Shown: positions 1 to 6,528 of the stretch, piece after piece
Numbering within the stretch: position 1 is the stretch's first letter
How the letters are laid out: the number at the start of each line of letters is the position of its first letter
Assembly (NCBI RefSeq): GCF_003710935.1
Contig: NZ_RHHS01000028.1
Location: 1 to 64,000, forward strand
Direction: 5' to 3'
DNA from: Brevibacillus gelatini
Lineage (GTDB): Bacteria; Bacillota; Bacilli; Brevibacillales; Brevibacillaceae
DNA: 64,000 nt
The notes under the pieces: generated by a model
Database searches by the model: none
Told to the model about the DNA's origin: nothing
The model's input: only the letters and a program-made list of their open reading frames with translations
Made by a program: the position numbers and the translations under genes

Positions 1-53
1 ACATGCCTGGCAAACATGCAGATCCAGTTTTGAAGGAATAAATCCTTCAACGT

Positions 54-129
54 TCCTCGGTAGCTCAGTTGGTAGAGCAATCGGCTGTTAACCGATCGGT
101 CGGCGGTTCGAGTCCGTCCCGAGGAGCCA
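54..129 (+). tRNA. tRNA-Asn(GTT)
   Basis: Cloverleaf with a 7-bp acceptor stem TCCTCGG/CCGAGGA, anticodon GTT, discriminator G and an encoded CCA. First gene of the 13-member array. A hairpin (TTGAAGG/CCTTCAA) lies just upstream at about 33-50. Confidence 0.97.
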
Positions 130-136
130 TATATGC

Positions 137-227
137 GGAGAGTTACCCAAGAGGCCGAAGGGGACGGTTTGCTAAACCGTTAGTATGCGCAAGCGTAGCG
201 AGGGTTCGAATCCCTCACTCTCCGCCA
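137..227 (+). tRNA. tRNA-Ser(GCT)
   Basis: Class II tRNA with the long variable arm expected for serine. Acceptor stem GGAGAGT/ACTCTCC, anticodon GCT, discriminator G, encoded CCA. Confidence 0.97.
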
Positions 228-252
228 TATCTTTTCAAACAAATAGTTTCAT

Positions 253-329
253 GGCGGTGTAGCTCAGCTGGTTAGAGCGTTCGGTTCATACCCGAAAGGT
301 CGGGGGTTCGATTCCCTCCGCCGCTACCA
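253..329 (+). tRNA. tRNA-Met(CAT), elongator type
   Basis: Acceptor stem begins GGCGGTG with a G-T first pair, anticodon CAT, encoded CCA. It lacks the C1:A72 mismatch seen in the other CAT tRNA of this array, so it is the elongator (or an Ile-lysidine substrate, which is less likely). Confidence 0.93.
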
Positions 330-338
330 TACTAAACT

Positions 339-423
339 GCGGTCGTGGTGGAATTGGCAGACACACCATCTTGAGGGGGTGGCGGGGCGACCCGTGCGAG
401 TTCGAGTCTCGCCGACCGCACCA
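339..423 (+). tRNA. tRNA-Leu(GAG)
   Basis: Class II tRNA with a long variable arm. Acceptor stem GCGGTCG/CGACCGC, anticodon GAG, encoded CCA. Confidence 0.96.
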
Positions 424-437
424 TATCTTAATACTTT

Positions 438-511
438 GGCCCGTTGGTGAAGCGGTTTAACACAGCAGCCTTTCACGCTGTCATACAGGGGTTCGAATCC
501 CCTACGGGTCA
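438..511 (+). tRNA. tRNA-Glu(TTC), CCA not fully encoded
   Basis: Acceptor stem GGCCCGT/ACGGGTC, anticodon TTC. The bases after discriminator A511 are CCT instead of CCA, so the tail must be completed by tRNA nucleotidyltransferase; every other tRNA here encodes CCA. Confidence 0.95.
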
Positions 512-592
512 CCTATAACACCCAACTCGTTGTTGGGATACCCGCAAAGTATTCGGTGTTGCTACAACGCAACTTCACTTTGCGGGGACTAT

Positions 593-668
593 GGAGGCTT
601 AGCTCAGCTGGGAGAGCATCTGCCTTACAAGCAGAGGGTCGGCGGTTCGATCCCGTCAGCCTCCACCA
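593..668 (+). tRNA. tRNA-Val(TAC)
   Basis: Acceptor stem GGAGGCT/AGCCTCC, anticodon TAC, encoded CCA. Confidence 0.97.
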
Positions 669-737
669 CTTATCATATGGATGGTCAGCGAAAACATTAC
701 TTTTTAAGAGAGTGCTGACATTGATCGTCCGAATCGT

Positions 738-814
<77 letters not shown>

Positions 815-860
815 ATTTTTCTACTCGCACTGCTCCATAGTGAAGTAGAAGCGAACATAT

Positions 861-937
861 GGAGCTGTGGTGAAGTTGGAGTTCACGCCGGTCTGTCACA
901 CCGGAGGTCGCGGGTTCGAGTCCCGTCAGCTCCGCCA
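861..937 (+). tRNA. tRNA-Asp(GTC)
   Basis: Acceptor stem GGAGCTG/CAGCTCC, anticodon GTC, discriminator G, encoded CCA. Confidence 0.97.
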
Positions 938-972
938 TTTTTCAGATAGAGAAATGGCTGGGAAAATTTTAA

Positions 973-1048
<76 letters not shown>

Positions 1049-1065
1049 TTTACAGATGATAACTT

Positions 1066-1312
<247 letters not shown>

Positions 1313-1363
1313 TGAAGAAATAAACAGCACGATAGAAATATCGAGGCCTTTTCTGTTTTACAT

Positions 1364-1445
1364 GCGGGTGTGGCGGAATGGCAGACGCACCAGATTTAGG
1401 TTCTGGCGGGCAACCGTGGGGGTTCAAGTCCCTTCACCCGCACCA
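1364..1445 (+). tRNA. tRNA-Leu(TAG), apparent ICE integration site
   Basis: Class II tRNA, acceptor stem GCGGGTG/CACCCGC, anticodon TAG, encoded CCA. It is the last tRNA of the array and lies 109 bases from the stop codon of a convergent tyrosine integrase. That is the usual arrangement when an element integrates into the 3' end of a tRNA gene and restores it. The tRNA is intact. The matching copy of its 3' end (the other attachment site) should lie beyond the right edge of the window. Confidence 0.95.
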
Positions 1446-1457
1446 TAGGCGTCAAAC

Positions 1458-1480
1458 CCTTGAGAAATCAAGGTTTTTTT
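1458..1480 (+). terminator. terminator after the tRNA array
   Basis: Stem CCTTGA, loop GAAA, TCAAGG, then a run of seven T. It closes transcription from the tRNA array and, since it lies 3' of the tRNA, is probably supplied by the integrated element. Confidence 0.7.
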
Positions 1481-1513
1481 ATTTTCGCCAGAAGTTGGTG
1501 TGGGAGAAAATAG

Positions 1514-1550
1514 TCCCCGAAAGTGTCGTTGGGGACGAAATGGGGACGAA
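1514..1550. repeat. candidate integrase arm-type binding repeats
   Basis: Two direct copies of TGGGGACGAA (1530-1539 and 1541-1550), with an inverted partial copy TCCCCGA at 1514-1520. They lie between the tRNA 3' end and the integrase gene, where arm-type sites of tyrosine recombinases sit. The function is inferred from position and repetition only. Confidence 0.5.
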
Positions 1551-1554
1551 CACC

Positions 1555-2754
1555 TCAAATCGACTGTTTTTTGGGGTCGAACTGGTCGAATTTGTCCGCG
1601 AGGTCCCGACTCACTTGTTTGGTAACGTGTGCGTAGATATCTGCCGTCGTTTGGTGTTGCTTATGCCCCAGACGCTCCTGGATCGCTTTCAAAGATGCAC
1701 CCTGATGGATGAGCAATGTAGCTGAGCTGTGTCGTAGATCGTGGAACCTGATGTATCGCAGCCCGTGACGCTTTACGAATTTACTCCACCACTCGGAAGG
1801 GTAGGTAAAGTATAGCGGCTTTCCGTAGCCGGCGTGAAATACATATTCACGGTCACCCCCCTCCCATCTGTCCCGGATTTTCATCTTTTCTTCTCGCCAT
1901 TGTAAATGGTATCGGCGCATTTCCTCCATATACCAACCTGGCATCTGTACGATGCGATCTTCACCGTTTTTCGGCTCTTTTTCATATACCTTACCATCTG
2001 CTGTAAGTGGAATACTCTTTTTGATATGGATCGCATTTTCAGCGAAAAGTACCTGCGGCCACTCTAGTGCAATCAATTCACCGCGTCTAAATCCACCGAT
2101 TATTGCCCCGAGGATGAGTAGTCGCCACATCAATGGCTCTTCATTCAGCGCTTTGATCACCTCTTGTGCCTCATCAGCTTCGTAGAATTGAGCTTTTTTC
2201 TTTTCTGCCTTTGGTTTCTTAATTTCCTTTATCGGATTAGATTTAATGAGTTTCCAACTTTCCGCTTGGGCGAATATATTCCGCATGACCGAGTAGATGT
2301 ATTGAATGGTACGTCCAGATAGCATTTGGCCGCGGTCGTCTTTCCTTGATCCAGGATTGGAGAGACGATCCAAAAGGGTGATGATGTGCATCGGTTTGAT
2401 TTCATCAAGTCTTTTGTGTCCGAGTGCTGGCAGGATGTGATTCCGAATATGACCCAAGTACTCTTTTAAGGTTTTTGGGGCAAGCTGCTTTTCAGCGTAC
2501 TTGGTTCTCCACTCTTCAATAAAGGCGGCGAAGGTCATCTTCTCAGGAGTGATGTACTCACCGGCCTCAACCTCAAGCTTGAATTTAAGCCACTCACTTT
2601 CCAGATACTCTCTAAGTTTCTTTTTTGTTTTCAATAACGCTGGATCTTCAACCTTAATGACTTTTCTTTCACGCAACCGTTCTCCATTAGGTCCATACCC
2701 CAATTCAACGGTTAAACGCCAAGAATTAGCGCCGCGCTTTTCAATACTTGCCAT
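1555..2754 (-). CDS. tyrosine site-specific integrase of the ICE
   Basis: 399-residue phage/ICE-type tyrosine recombinase that would join and cut element and host DNA at the tRNA-Leu(TAG) gene. N-terminal arm-binding region about residues 1-60, SAM-like core-binding domain about 70-165, catalytic domain about 190-385. The catalytic set is complete: R223 (GFRRGE), H338-x-x-R341 (HDLRH), H364 (LGH) and Y374 (ADIYAHV). The ATG start has a GGAGGTG site on the minus strand. It is the last gene of a leftward group with the ImmA-like gene and a small unknown gene, 7 bases after the latter. This convergent position next to a tRNA is typical of ICE left ends. Confidence 0.95.
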   Translation of the reverse strand: MASIEKRGANSWRLTVELGYGPNGERLRERKVIKVEDPALLKTKKKLREYLESEWLKFKLEVEAGEYITPEKMTFAAFIEEWRTKYAEKQLAPKTLKEYLGHIRNHILPALGHKRLDEIKPMHIITLLDRLSNPGSRKDDRGQMLSGRTIQYIYSVMRNIFAQAESWKLIKSNPIKEIKKPKAEKKKAQFYEADEAQEVIKALNEEPLMWRLLILGAIIGGFRRGELIALEWPQVLFAENAIHIKKSIPLTADGKVYEKEPKNGEDRIVQMPGWYMEEMRRYHLQWREEKMKIRDRWEGGDREYVFHAGYGKPLYFTYPSEWWSKFVKRHGLRYIRFHDLRHSSATLLIHQGASLKAIQERLGHKQHQTTADIYAHVTKQVSRDLADKFDQFDPKKQSI

Positions 2755-2761
2755 GTTTGGT

Positions 2762-3112
2762 TCACCTCCATGGATTCATCTGTAGGATTTCTTCGAGGTC
2801 TGCCACCTGCAACATCAGAAATTCGGCATCCCAATAATCTAGCATGTTTTCCGTCGCACGCCTACGGAGAGGGTCAAGCCGAATCCCGAACTTCCCTGGT
2901 TTATCTTCGCTCACGGTCAGATCTGCAAGCGTCACCGTTATCCCCATGCTGTCCGACGAGAAATCTTCCGCTCCCTGTCGTTGGAAGGGAGCAGCTATGG
3001 GGATATAGGCTATATCTTTGTTCCAATCAAGTTCCCCCTTCCGAAAATTGATGACGTACCAGAGCGGGGCCAGCTCCCCCTCGAAATAATCGTAAAAAAC
3101 TGCAATTTTCAT
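2762..3112 (-). CDS. unknown protein between integrase and ImmA-like gene
   Basis: 116 residues, soluble, acidic, no motif recognised. Its ATG overlaps the TGA of the upstream ImmA-like gene (ATGA), with AGGAG upstream, so translation is probably coupled. Position in the integrase-repressor control cluster suggests a role in element control, but the sequence itself gives no function. Confidence 0.7.
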   Translation of the reverse strand: MKIAVFYDYFEGELAPLWYVINFRKGELDWNKDIAYIPIAAPFQRQGAEDFSSDSMGITVTLADLTVSEDKPGKFGIRLDPLRRRATENMLDYWDAEFLMLQVADLEEILQMNPWR

Positions 3113-3741
3113 CGTATTACAACTCCTTGTCCTTTTTGAAATTTTCTTTTTATTGCAGTCAGAAAGAGCCTTTTTGTTTCGTCTGACCAGTTTGTGGGAT
3201 CTGCTTTGCTGTACTGACTCTGAAGATAGGTAGCAATCCTCTGACTGTATTCTTCCTGGCTGATACGGCCTCTTATCTGATTGAATCGACGGGTCGCCAG
3301 AGAAACGGGAACATTGAACGTATGAGCCAAATACAAAGGAATTTCATTCTCGTAGACCGGCAAAACAAGTTCCTGGACCATGAAGAAGGGAATTGCTGCA
3401 TACTGCTGGAACAGGGAGGCTTGCATCTCCTGTAGGTCCCGGAAAGTCTTGGGGAGAGTCCTCTGATCACCTACGTGACGGAGTGGATGGCATAACTCAT
3501 GAAAAAATTCACTCCGCAAAGAAGGCTCGTCCAAACGAGAGTCGAGAATGATCATAAAGTCATTAGAGCCATCGTCAATCCAACGGGCATGTGATCTTGT
3601 CGGAAAATAGGAAATTTCACCCCCAAAAATGTTTGCAATCCGGTGAATGTCAAGGTCTTCTGGCGTGAAGATGGAATGTGCGAGGTATTTTTCAGCAATC
3701 CATTCCTCAAGTGGTGTCATTTTGTAGAGCGACAAATCCAC
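3109..3741 (-). CDS. ImmA/IrrE-family metallopeptidase
   Basis: Zinc peptidase of the ImmA/IrrE type. The HEXXH motif is visible as HELCH, in the middle of the protein. In ICEBs1 the related ImmA cleaves the ImmR repressor after DNA damage and so induces excision; the same role against the neighbouring CI-like repressor is inferred. I chose a GTG start at 3741 because GGAGGGG lies 5 bases before it; an in-frame ATG further upstream (3765) has no good ribosome site. About 210 residues. The C-terminal half has no recognised domain. It begins the leftward group ImmA, unknown, integrase. Confidence 0.85.
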   Translation of the reverse strand: MDLSLYKMTPLEEWIAEKYLAHSIFTPEDLDIHRIANIFGGEISYFPTRSHARWIDDGSNDFMIILDSRLDEPSLRSEFFHELCHPLRHVGDQRTLPKTFRDLQEMQASLFQQYAAIPFFMVQELVLPVYENEIPLYLAHTFNVPVSLATRRFNQIRGRISQEEYSQRIATYLQSQYSKADPTNWSDETKRLFLTAIKRKFQKGQGVVIR

Positions 3742-3790
3742 ACAAACCCCTCCATAAACAAACATTTGTTCGTAATTATGGGTGAAAATA

Positions 3791-3807
3791 ATAGCCCAAA
3801 GGGCTAT
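3791..3807 (-). terminator. possible terminator of the repressor gene
   Basis: Perfect palindrome ATAGCCC-AAA-GGGCTAT, 23 bases after the repressor stop codon, followed on the minus strand by a T-rich stretch (TATTATTTT). It would separate the repressor transcript from the ImmA-integrase group. Confidence 0.45.
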
Positions 3808-3830
3808 GAAGGCTAAACTAGAATAAAGGA

Positions 3831-4211
3831 TTATTTTTCCCGTTCCTTCGCTCGTCTTTCTTTCATCCTACGGAACAGTTCCAAGCTTTCTTTCAAATAC
3901 TCGGCTTCCTCTTCGGTAAGATCTTCCCCGCCAGTAATAAAGGCAAGTCCCATGCGTGCGTTTTTATCGTCCTTTTTGTCGGAAGGGGCAGGATCGTCAG
4001 TACGACCGAGGAGATAATCGACGGAAACCCCGAAGTAGTCGGCAATCTTTTCTAAGCGCTCACGCCTCGGAGTGTTATCATCAGACGATTCATAACGGCG
4101 GATCGTCGATTCCGGAATTTCTAAGGCTGCTGCAAGGGCCTCTTGTGTTAACCTTTTTTTTGACCGAAGTTCCTTAAGTCTATCTTTAAACCCCATTATT
4201 ATCACGCTCAT
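3831..4211 (-). CDS. CI/ImmR-like HTH repressor
   Basis: 126 residues. An N-terminal Cro/CI helix-turn-helix (about residues 8-68, with LTQEALAAALEIPESTIRRYE-type recognition region and the FGVSVDYLLGR signature common in Firmicute phage repressors) is followed by a charged C-terminal tail rich in Glu/Lys/Arg. The start at 4211 has GGAGG 6 bases upstream; the reading frame stays open further 5' but across the operator region. It faces the divergent Xre gene over a shared regulatory region with repeated palindromes. By analogy with ICEBs1 ImmR it probably keeps the element quiescent and is a target for the neighbouring metallopeptidase. Confidence 0.88.
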   Translation of the reverse strand: MSVIIMGFKDRLKELRSKKRLTQEALAAALEIPESTIRRYESSDDNTPRRERLEKIADYFGVSVDYLLGRTDDPAPSDKKDDKNARMGLAFITGGEDLTEEEAEYLKESLELFRRMKERRAKEREK

Positions 4212-4252
4212 TTCTTGCCTCCATTCTACAAAATAACGTTCATAAAATAAAC

Positions 4253-4330
4253 GCTCAATATTTGAACAAAAACCATTGACATGCTCATTTATCGAGCGTA
4301 TATTATAATTGCAAGGTTCAAAAAATGAGC
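4253..4330. promoter_or_regulatory. divergent operator region, three palindromes
   Basis: Three palindromes with the form GCTCA-N5-TGAGC: 4253-4267, 4283-4297 and 4316-4330, each with at most one or two changes, about 30-33 bases apart (three helical turns). Degenerate halves also occur at 4206 and 4238. The region lies between the divergent CI-like and Xre genes. The palindromes are probably bound by one of these two HTH proteins. Confidence 0.75.
4276..4304 (+). promoter_or_regulatory. sigma-A promoter for the rightward xre-xis genes
   Basis: -35 TTGACA (4276-4281), 17-base spacer, -10 TATATT (4299-4304). The central operator palindrome (4283-4297) fills the spacer, so the bound protein should block RNA polymerase. 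Confidence 0.75.
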
Positions 4331-4353
4331 TTAACAAAGTGAGGTGAAAGGAA

Positions 4354-4593
4354 ATGAAAAAACTCGCCCCTCGCCAGAATTTAATTAAGTCACGTAAAGA
4401 TTGTGGGATGACCCAAGACGATCTGGCAGCCATGGCAAATCTTTCTCGTGCAATGCTTTCAAATATCGAGCGAGGGTATACATTACCGTCATTGCCAACT
4501 GCATATCGGATTGCAAAGGTTTTGAAACGTTCAATTGAGTATCTTTTTTTTGAAGATAACGCTCAAAAAATGAGCGAAGATAAATCCGCCTGA
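4354..4593 (+). CDS. Xre-family HTH regulator
   Basis: 79 residues, almost entirely one Cro/CI-type helix-turn-helix (about residues 8-65; MTQDDLAAMANLSRAMLSNIE recognition region, then SLPTAYRIAKVL). GAGGTG/AAAGGA ribosome site. First rightward gene, divergent from the CI-like repressor, so it is probably the Cro-like partner that sets the switch or activates xis. Its last codons contain a fourth copy of the operator palindrome. Confidence 0.9.
   Translation: MKKLAPRQNLIKSRKDCGMTQDDLAAMANLSRAMLSNIERGYTLPSLPTAYRIAKVLKRSIEYLFFEDNAQKMSEDKSA
4561..4575. promoter_or_regulatory. fourth operator copy inside the 3' end of xre
   Basis: GCTCA-AAAAA-TGAGC, a perfect palindrome identical in spacing to the three boxes at 4253-4330; an extra C/G extends the arms to 6 bases. 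It lies in the xre coding region 48 bases before the excisionase gene. Confidence 0.65.
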
Positions 4594-4622
4594 TAGGTCA
4601 ATCCATAAAGTAGGTGATACTC

Positions 4623-4814
4623 ATGAATCAAGGAATACTGACCCCCGCTGAATGTGCGAAATACATCGGCGTCCACCGTGACACGATTTACGCGATGGTT
4701 CGCAAAAAGGAAATCCCGCATTTTCGGGTTCGCTCCCGCATTTTCTTCCGAGTTGAGAGCATCGACGCCTGGATGCGTGAACAGGAACAGAAAAACACCA
4801 AGTCTTCGGCCTAG
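4623..4814 (+). CDS. excisionase-type HTH protein
   Basis: 63 residues, MerR-like winged HTH of the excisionase/DNA-binding domain family (Pfam HTH_17 type): LTPAECAKYIGVHRDTIYAMV, then IPHFRVRSRIFFRVESIDAWM. The ATG at 4623 has AGGTG upstream; a GTG nine bases earlier is less well placed. In ICEs such a gene directs excision together with the integrase. Its place after the divergent switch fits that role, which is inferred. Confidence 0.85.
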   Translation: MNQGILTPAECAKYIGVHRDTIYAMVRKKEIPHFRVRSRIFFRVESIDAWMREQEQKNTKSSA

Positions 4815-4915
4815 TAACTCAACATCTTTTTGAATATTCTAGCTGTTTCTCTTTCTTAGTTCTATTCCTGCTTTTTCCTACTCGCTGTTTTCATTATCTC
4901 CACTTTACGCGATTG

Positions 4916-4938
4916 TCATACTGCACGGAGAAGTATGA
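4916..4938 (+). other. hairpin upstream of a small gene
   Basis: TCATACT/AGTATGA stem with a 9-base loop in the 183-base gap after the excisionase gene. No T run follows. The rest of the gap shows nothing I recognise. Confidence 0.35.
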
Positions 4939-4997
4939 TGCCCGGTATTTGATCCAGATCTGTCACCCAACAACGGAATCCGAGGAGGGAGATCCAT

Positions 4998-5144
4998 ATG
5001 GAACGTTCCCTGGTAGAGGAGGCATTCATCGAGCTGCAAGATGCTCAGTCCAATTTGAAGGAAACAGGTTTCTCGTCACCCTTTTTGCTTACGGAACCTG
5101 GATTAAAAAAAGCTGAATCCATATGCACAGATACCAAAAAGTAG
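4998..5144 (+). CDS. small unknown acidic protein
   Basis: 48 residues beginning MERSLVEEAFIELQDAQ and ending TDTKK. Strong ribosome site GAGGAGGGA, 7 bases before the ATG. Helical and acidic in the first half. No family recognised. The ribosome site and the open frame between two regulated gene blocks support it. Confidence 0.55.
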   Translation: MERSLVEEAFIELQDAQSNLKETGFSSPFLLTEPGLKKAESICTDTKK

Positions 5145-5282
5145 TGGTTACTCAGGGGAAGTTAGTCTTCCCTATCGTTTTTCTTACAAGTTGAAACTGA
5201 GTAGTAACAAAAGGACACGATCATAAAGGCGCTTGTCCATTTGTTAGTGGTCAGATTCGGAAAAAAGTGAGGAGGGGTCGTT

Positions 5283-6029
5283 ATGCAATACGTTGAGCTG
5301 ATGGTTTTGAGCGGTCGGGAACACAACGTTTTGAATCTTCTCAAGAAGAAAATTGAAATGCTGGCTGAGTCCGATGATTCATACGCGTTCCTGAAGGATG
5401 TGGTTGTATGCCACTTCCGGAAGGGGGTCTCTCAGGTTTCTCACCGCGTCAAATATAGCTATGAGAAGGGGGTGAAAAGCTACCTGTTTATCGGTGCCGA
5501 TCTGATGAATTGGACCACCGATCAACTGGAGAAGTTGTATTACGTTTTAACAAGCGGCATCCCATTTGTGATCGGGTTGGTTCGGAAGTGGCAGCAGATT
5601 CAACAACGGCTGTTTACTTCTCAGGAAGAGATTGAACGTATGGCTCGTAACCTCGGGACAGAATTGGAGCCGGAGATTCGCCTGGTGTTACCTGAAAAAG
5701 AGACTGACACTGTTCAGGCGGTTGAGATCCAGGCTGCAGTTGAAGAAGCCAAGGCTGAAAACGTGGTTCGTAAGCGCGTGTCTTTCAAGGAGATGGTGGA
5801 GCGCTTCAAACAAAAAGTGAGTTCCATTGGGCAGAGGATAGAGGAAAGGGAGATCGGTCGGAAATCCAAGCGGGTTCTTTCTCTTTCTTACGACTTTGTT
5901 CTTGATTTGATTAAGCGACACTTGCCCCAGGCGATCCAACCCAACGTGTTCATCCCGACAGAATGGCTAATCAAGTGGCTGCCGGTACTCATTGAAGAAG
6001 AGATGAAACATCAAGGCTCAGTGGCTTAA
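5283..6029 (+). CDS. unknown 248-residue soluble protein
   Basis: ATG preceded by GAGGAGGGG. The first 110 residues look globular (mixed hydrophobic pattern with a conserved-looking FIGADLMNW segment); residues about 145-200 are highly charged and probably coiled-coil; the C-terminal 50 residues are helical. No motif recognised. It precedes a DUF6906-like small gene and a RecD2-like helicase, so it belongs to the element's early region; nothing more can be said. Confidence 0.7.
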   Translation: MQYVELMVLSGREHNVLNLLKKKIEMLAESDDSYAFLKDVVVCHFRKGVSQVSHRVKYSYEKGVKSYLFIGADLMNWTTDQLEKLYYVLTSGIPFVIGLVRKWQQIQQRLFTSQEEIERMARNLGTELEPEIRLVLPEKETDTVQAVEIQAAVEEAKAENVVRKRVSFKEMVERFKQKVSSIGQRIEEREIGRKSKRVLSLSYDFVLDLIKRHLPQAIQPNVFIPTEWLIKWLPVLIEEEMKHQGSVA

Positions 6030-6062
6030 CGGCGGAAGTGAGAAGAAGAAGGAGTTGAGACA

Positions 6063-6236
6063 GTGAAAAACGGTAAAAACCTGACGCGAACGCAAAAACT
6101 CGTACTTCTTAGCCGCGACCTAAATCCGAAGGAATGGCTAATAAGCAAAAAGTTGCCCGATATGTGGCTGCTCGTTCATCGACGGACAAAACAAACATTA
6201 GCATTATCGCTCAATAGTAGTTCAGATGCGAGTTAA
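6063..6236 (+). CDS. DUF6906-like small protein
   Basis: 57 residues, GTG start, AAGGAG upstream. It shows the pattern of the DUF6906 family: KNGKNLTRTQK at the start, LNPKEWLISKKLPD in the middle and LLVHRRT near the end. Family members are small proteins of unknown function often found in Firmicute phages and mobile elements. Confidence 0.7.
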   Translation: MKNGKNLTRTQKLVLLSRDLNPKEWLISKKLPDMWLLVHRRTKQTLALSLNSSSDAS

Positions 6237-6336
6237 ATTCCCCTGTAGACAACATTTCATCAGCTTGTTGGATATTCTCCTGACATTGTTTAATCTGTAC
6301 AGCTTTTCGAGGTAAAAACAGTGGAGGGAAATAACA

Positions 6337-6423
6337 ATGGATTCCTTTAAACCAGCGAAAATAATTGTTAGCATCCTTTGGCTTGTTACTGTGATCATTA
6401 TGTTTTATTGGGGAGACAGATGA
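6337..6423 (+). CDS. possible 28-residue single-pass membrane peptide
   Basis: Open frame with GGAGGG 8 bases before its ATG. After a short basic start it has one hydrophobic helix (IIVSILWLVTVIIMFYW). It is the only supported frame in the 290-base gap before the helicase gene. Expression is not shown. Confidence 0.4.
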   Translation: MDSFKPAKIIVSILWLVTVIIMFYWGDR

Positions 6424-6528
6424 GGACATGTTGTTTGATCCATAGTGTAAGCCTGTAACCCGAGTTGATTTCGTTACCAAACTTAAAACTACTATATCAA
6501 AAAAGTGACACAACGAGGAGGTGTAACA

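Noticed and set aside
1-53. Possible tail of an rRNA operon (5S or spacer) before the tRNA array
   Set aside because: The 50 bases include a hairpin and a GATCCAGTTTTG-like stretch seen near rRNA operons, but no rRNA sequence can be identified in this length.
1378-1725. 115-codon plus-strand frame starting in tRNA-Leu
   Set aside because: It crosses the tRNA, a terminator and the antisense of the integrase end.
6211-6513. 100-codon minus-strand frame before the helicase gene
   Set aside because: No ribosome site; unusual composition; it overlaps the DUF6906-like gene and a small plus-strand frame with a good ribosome site.
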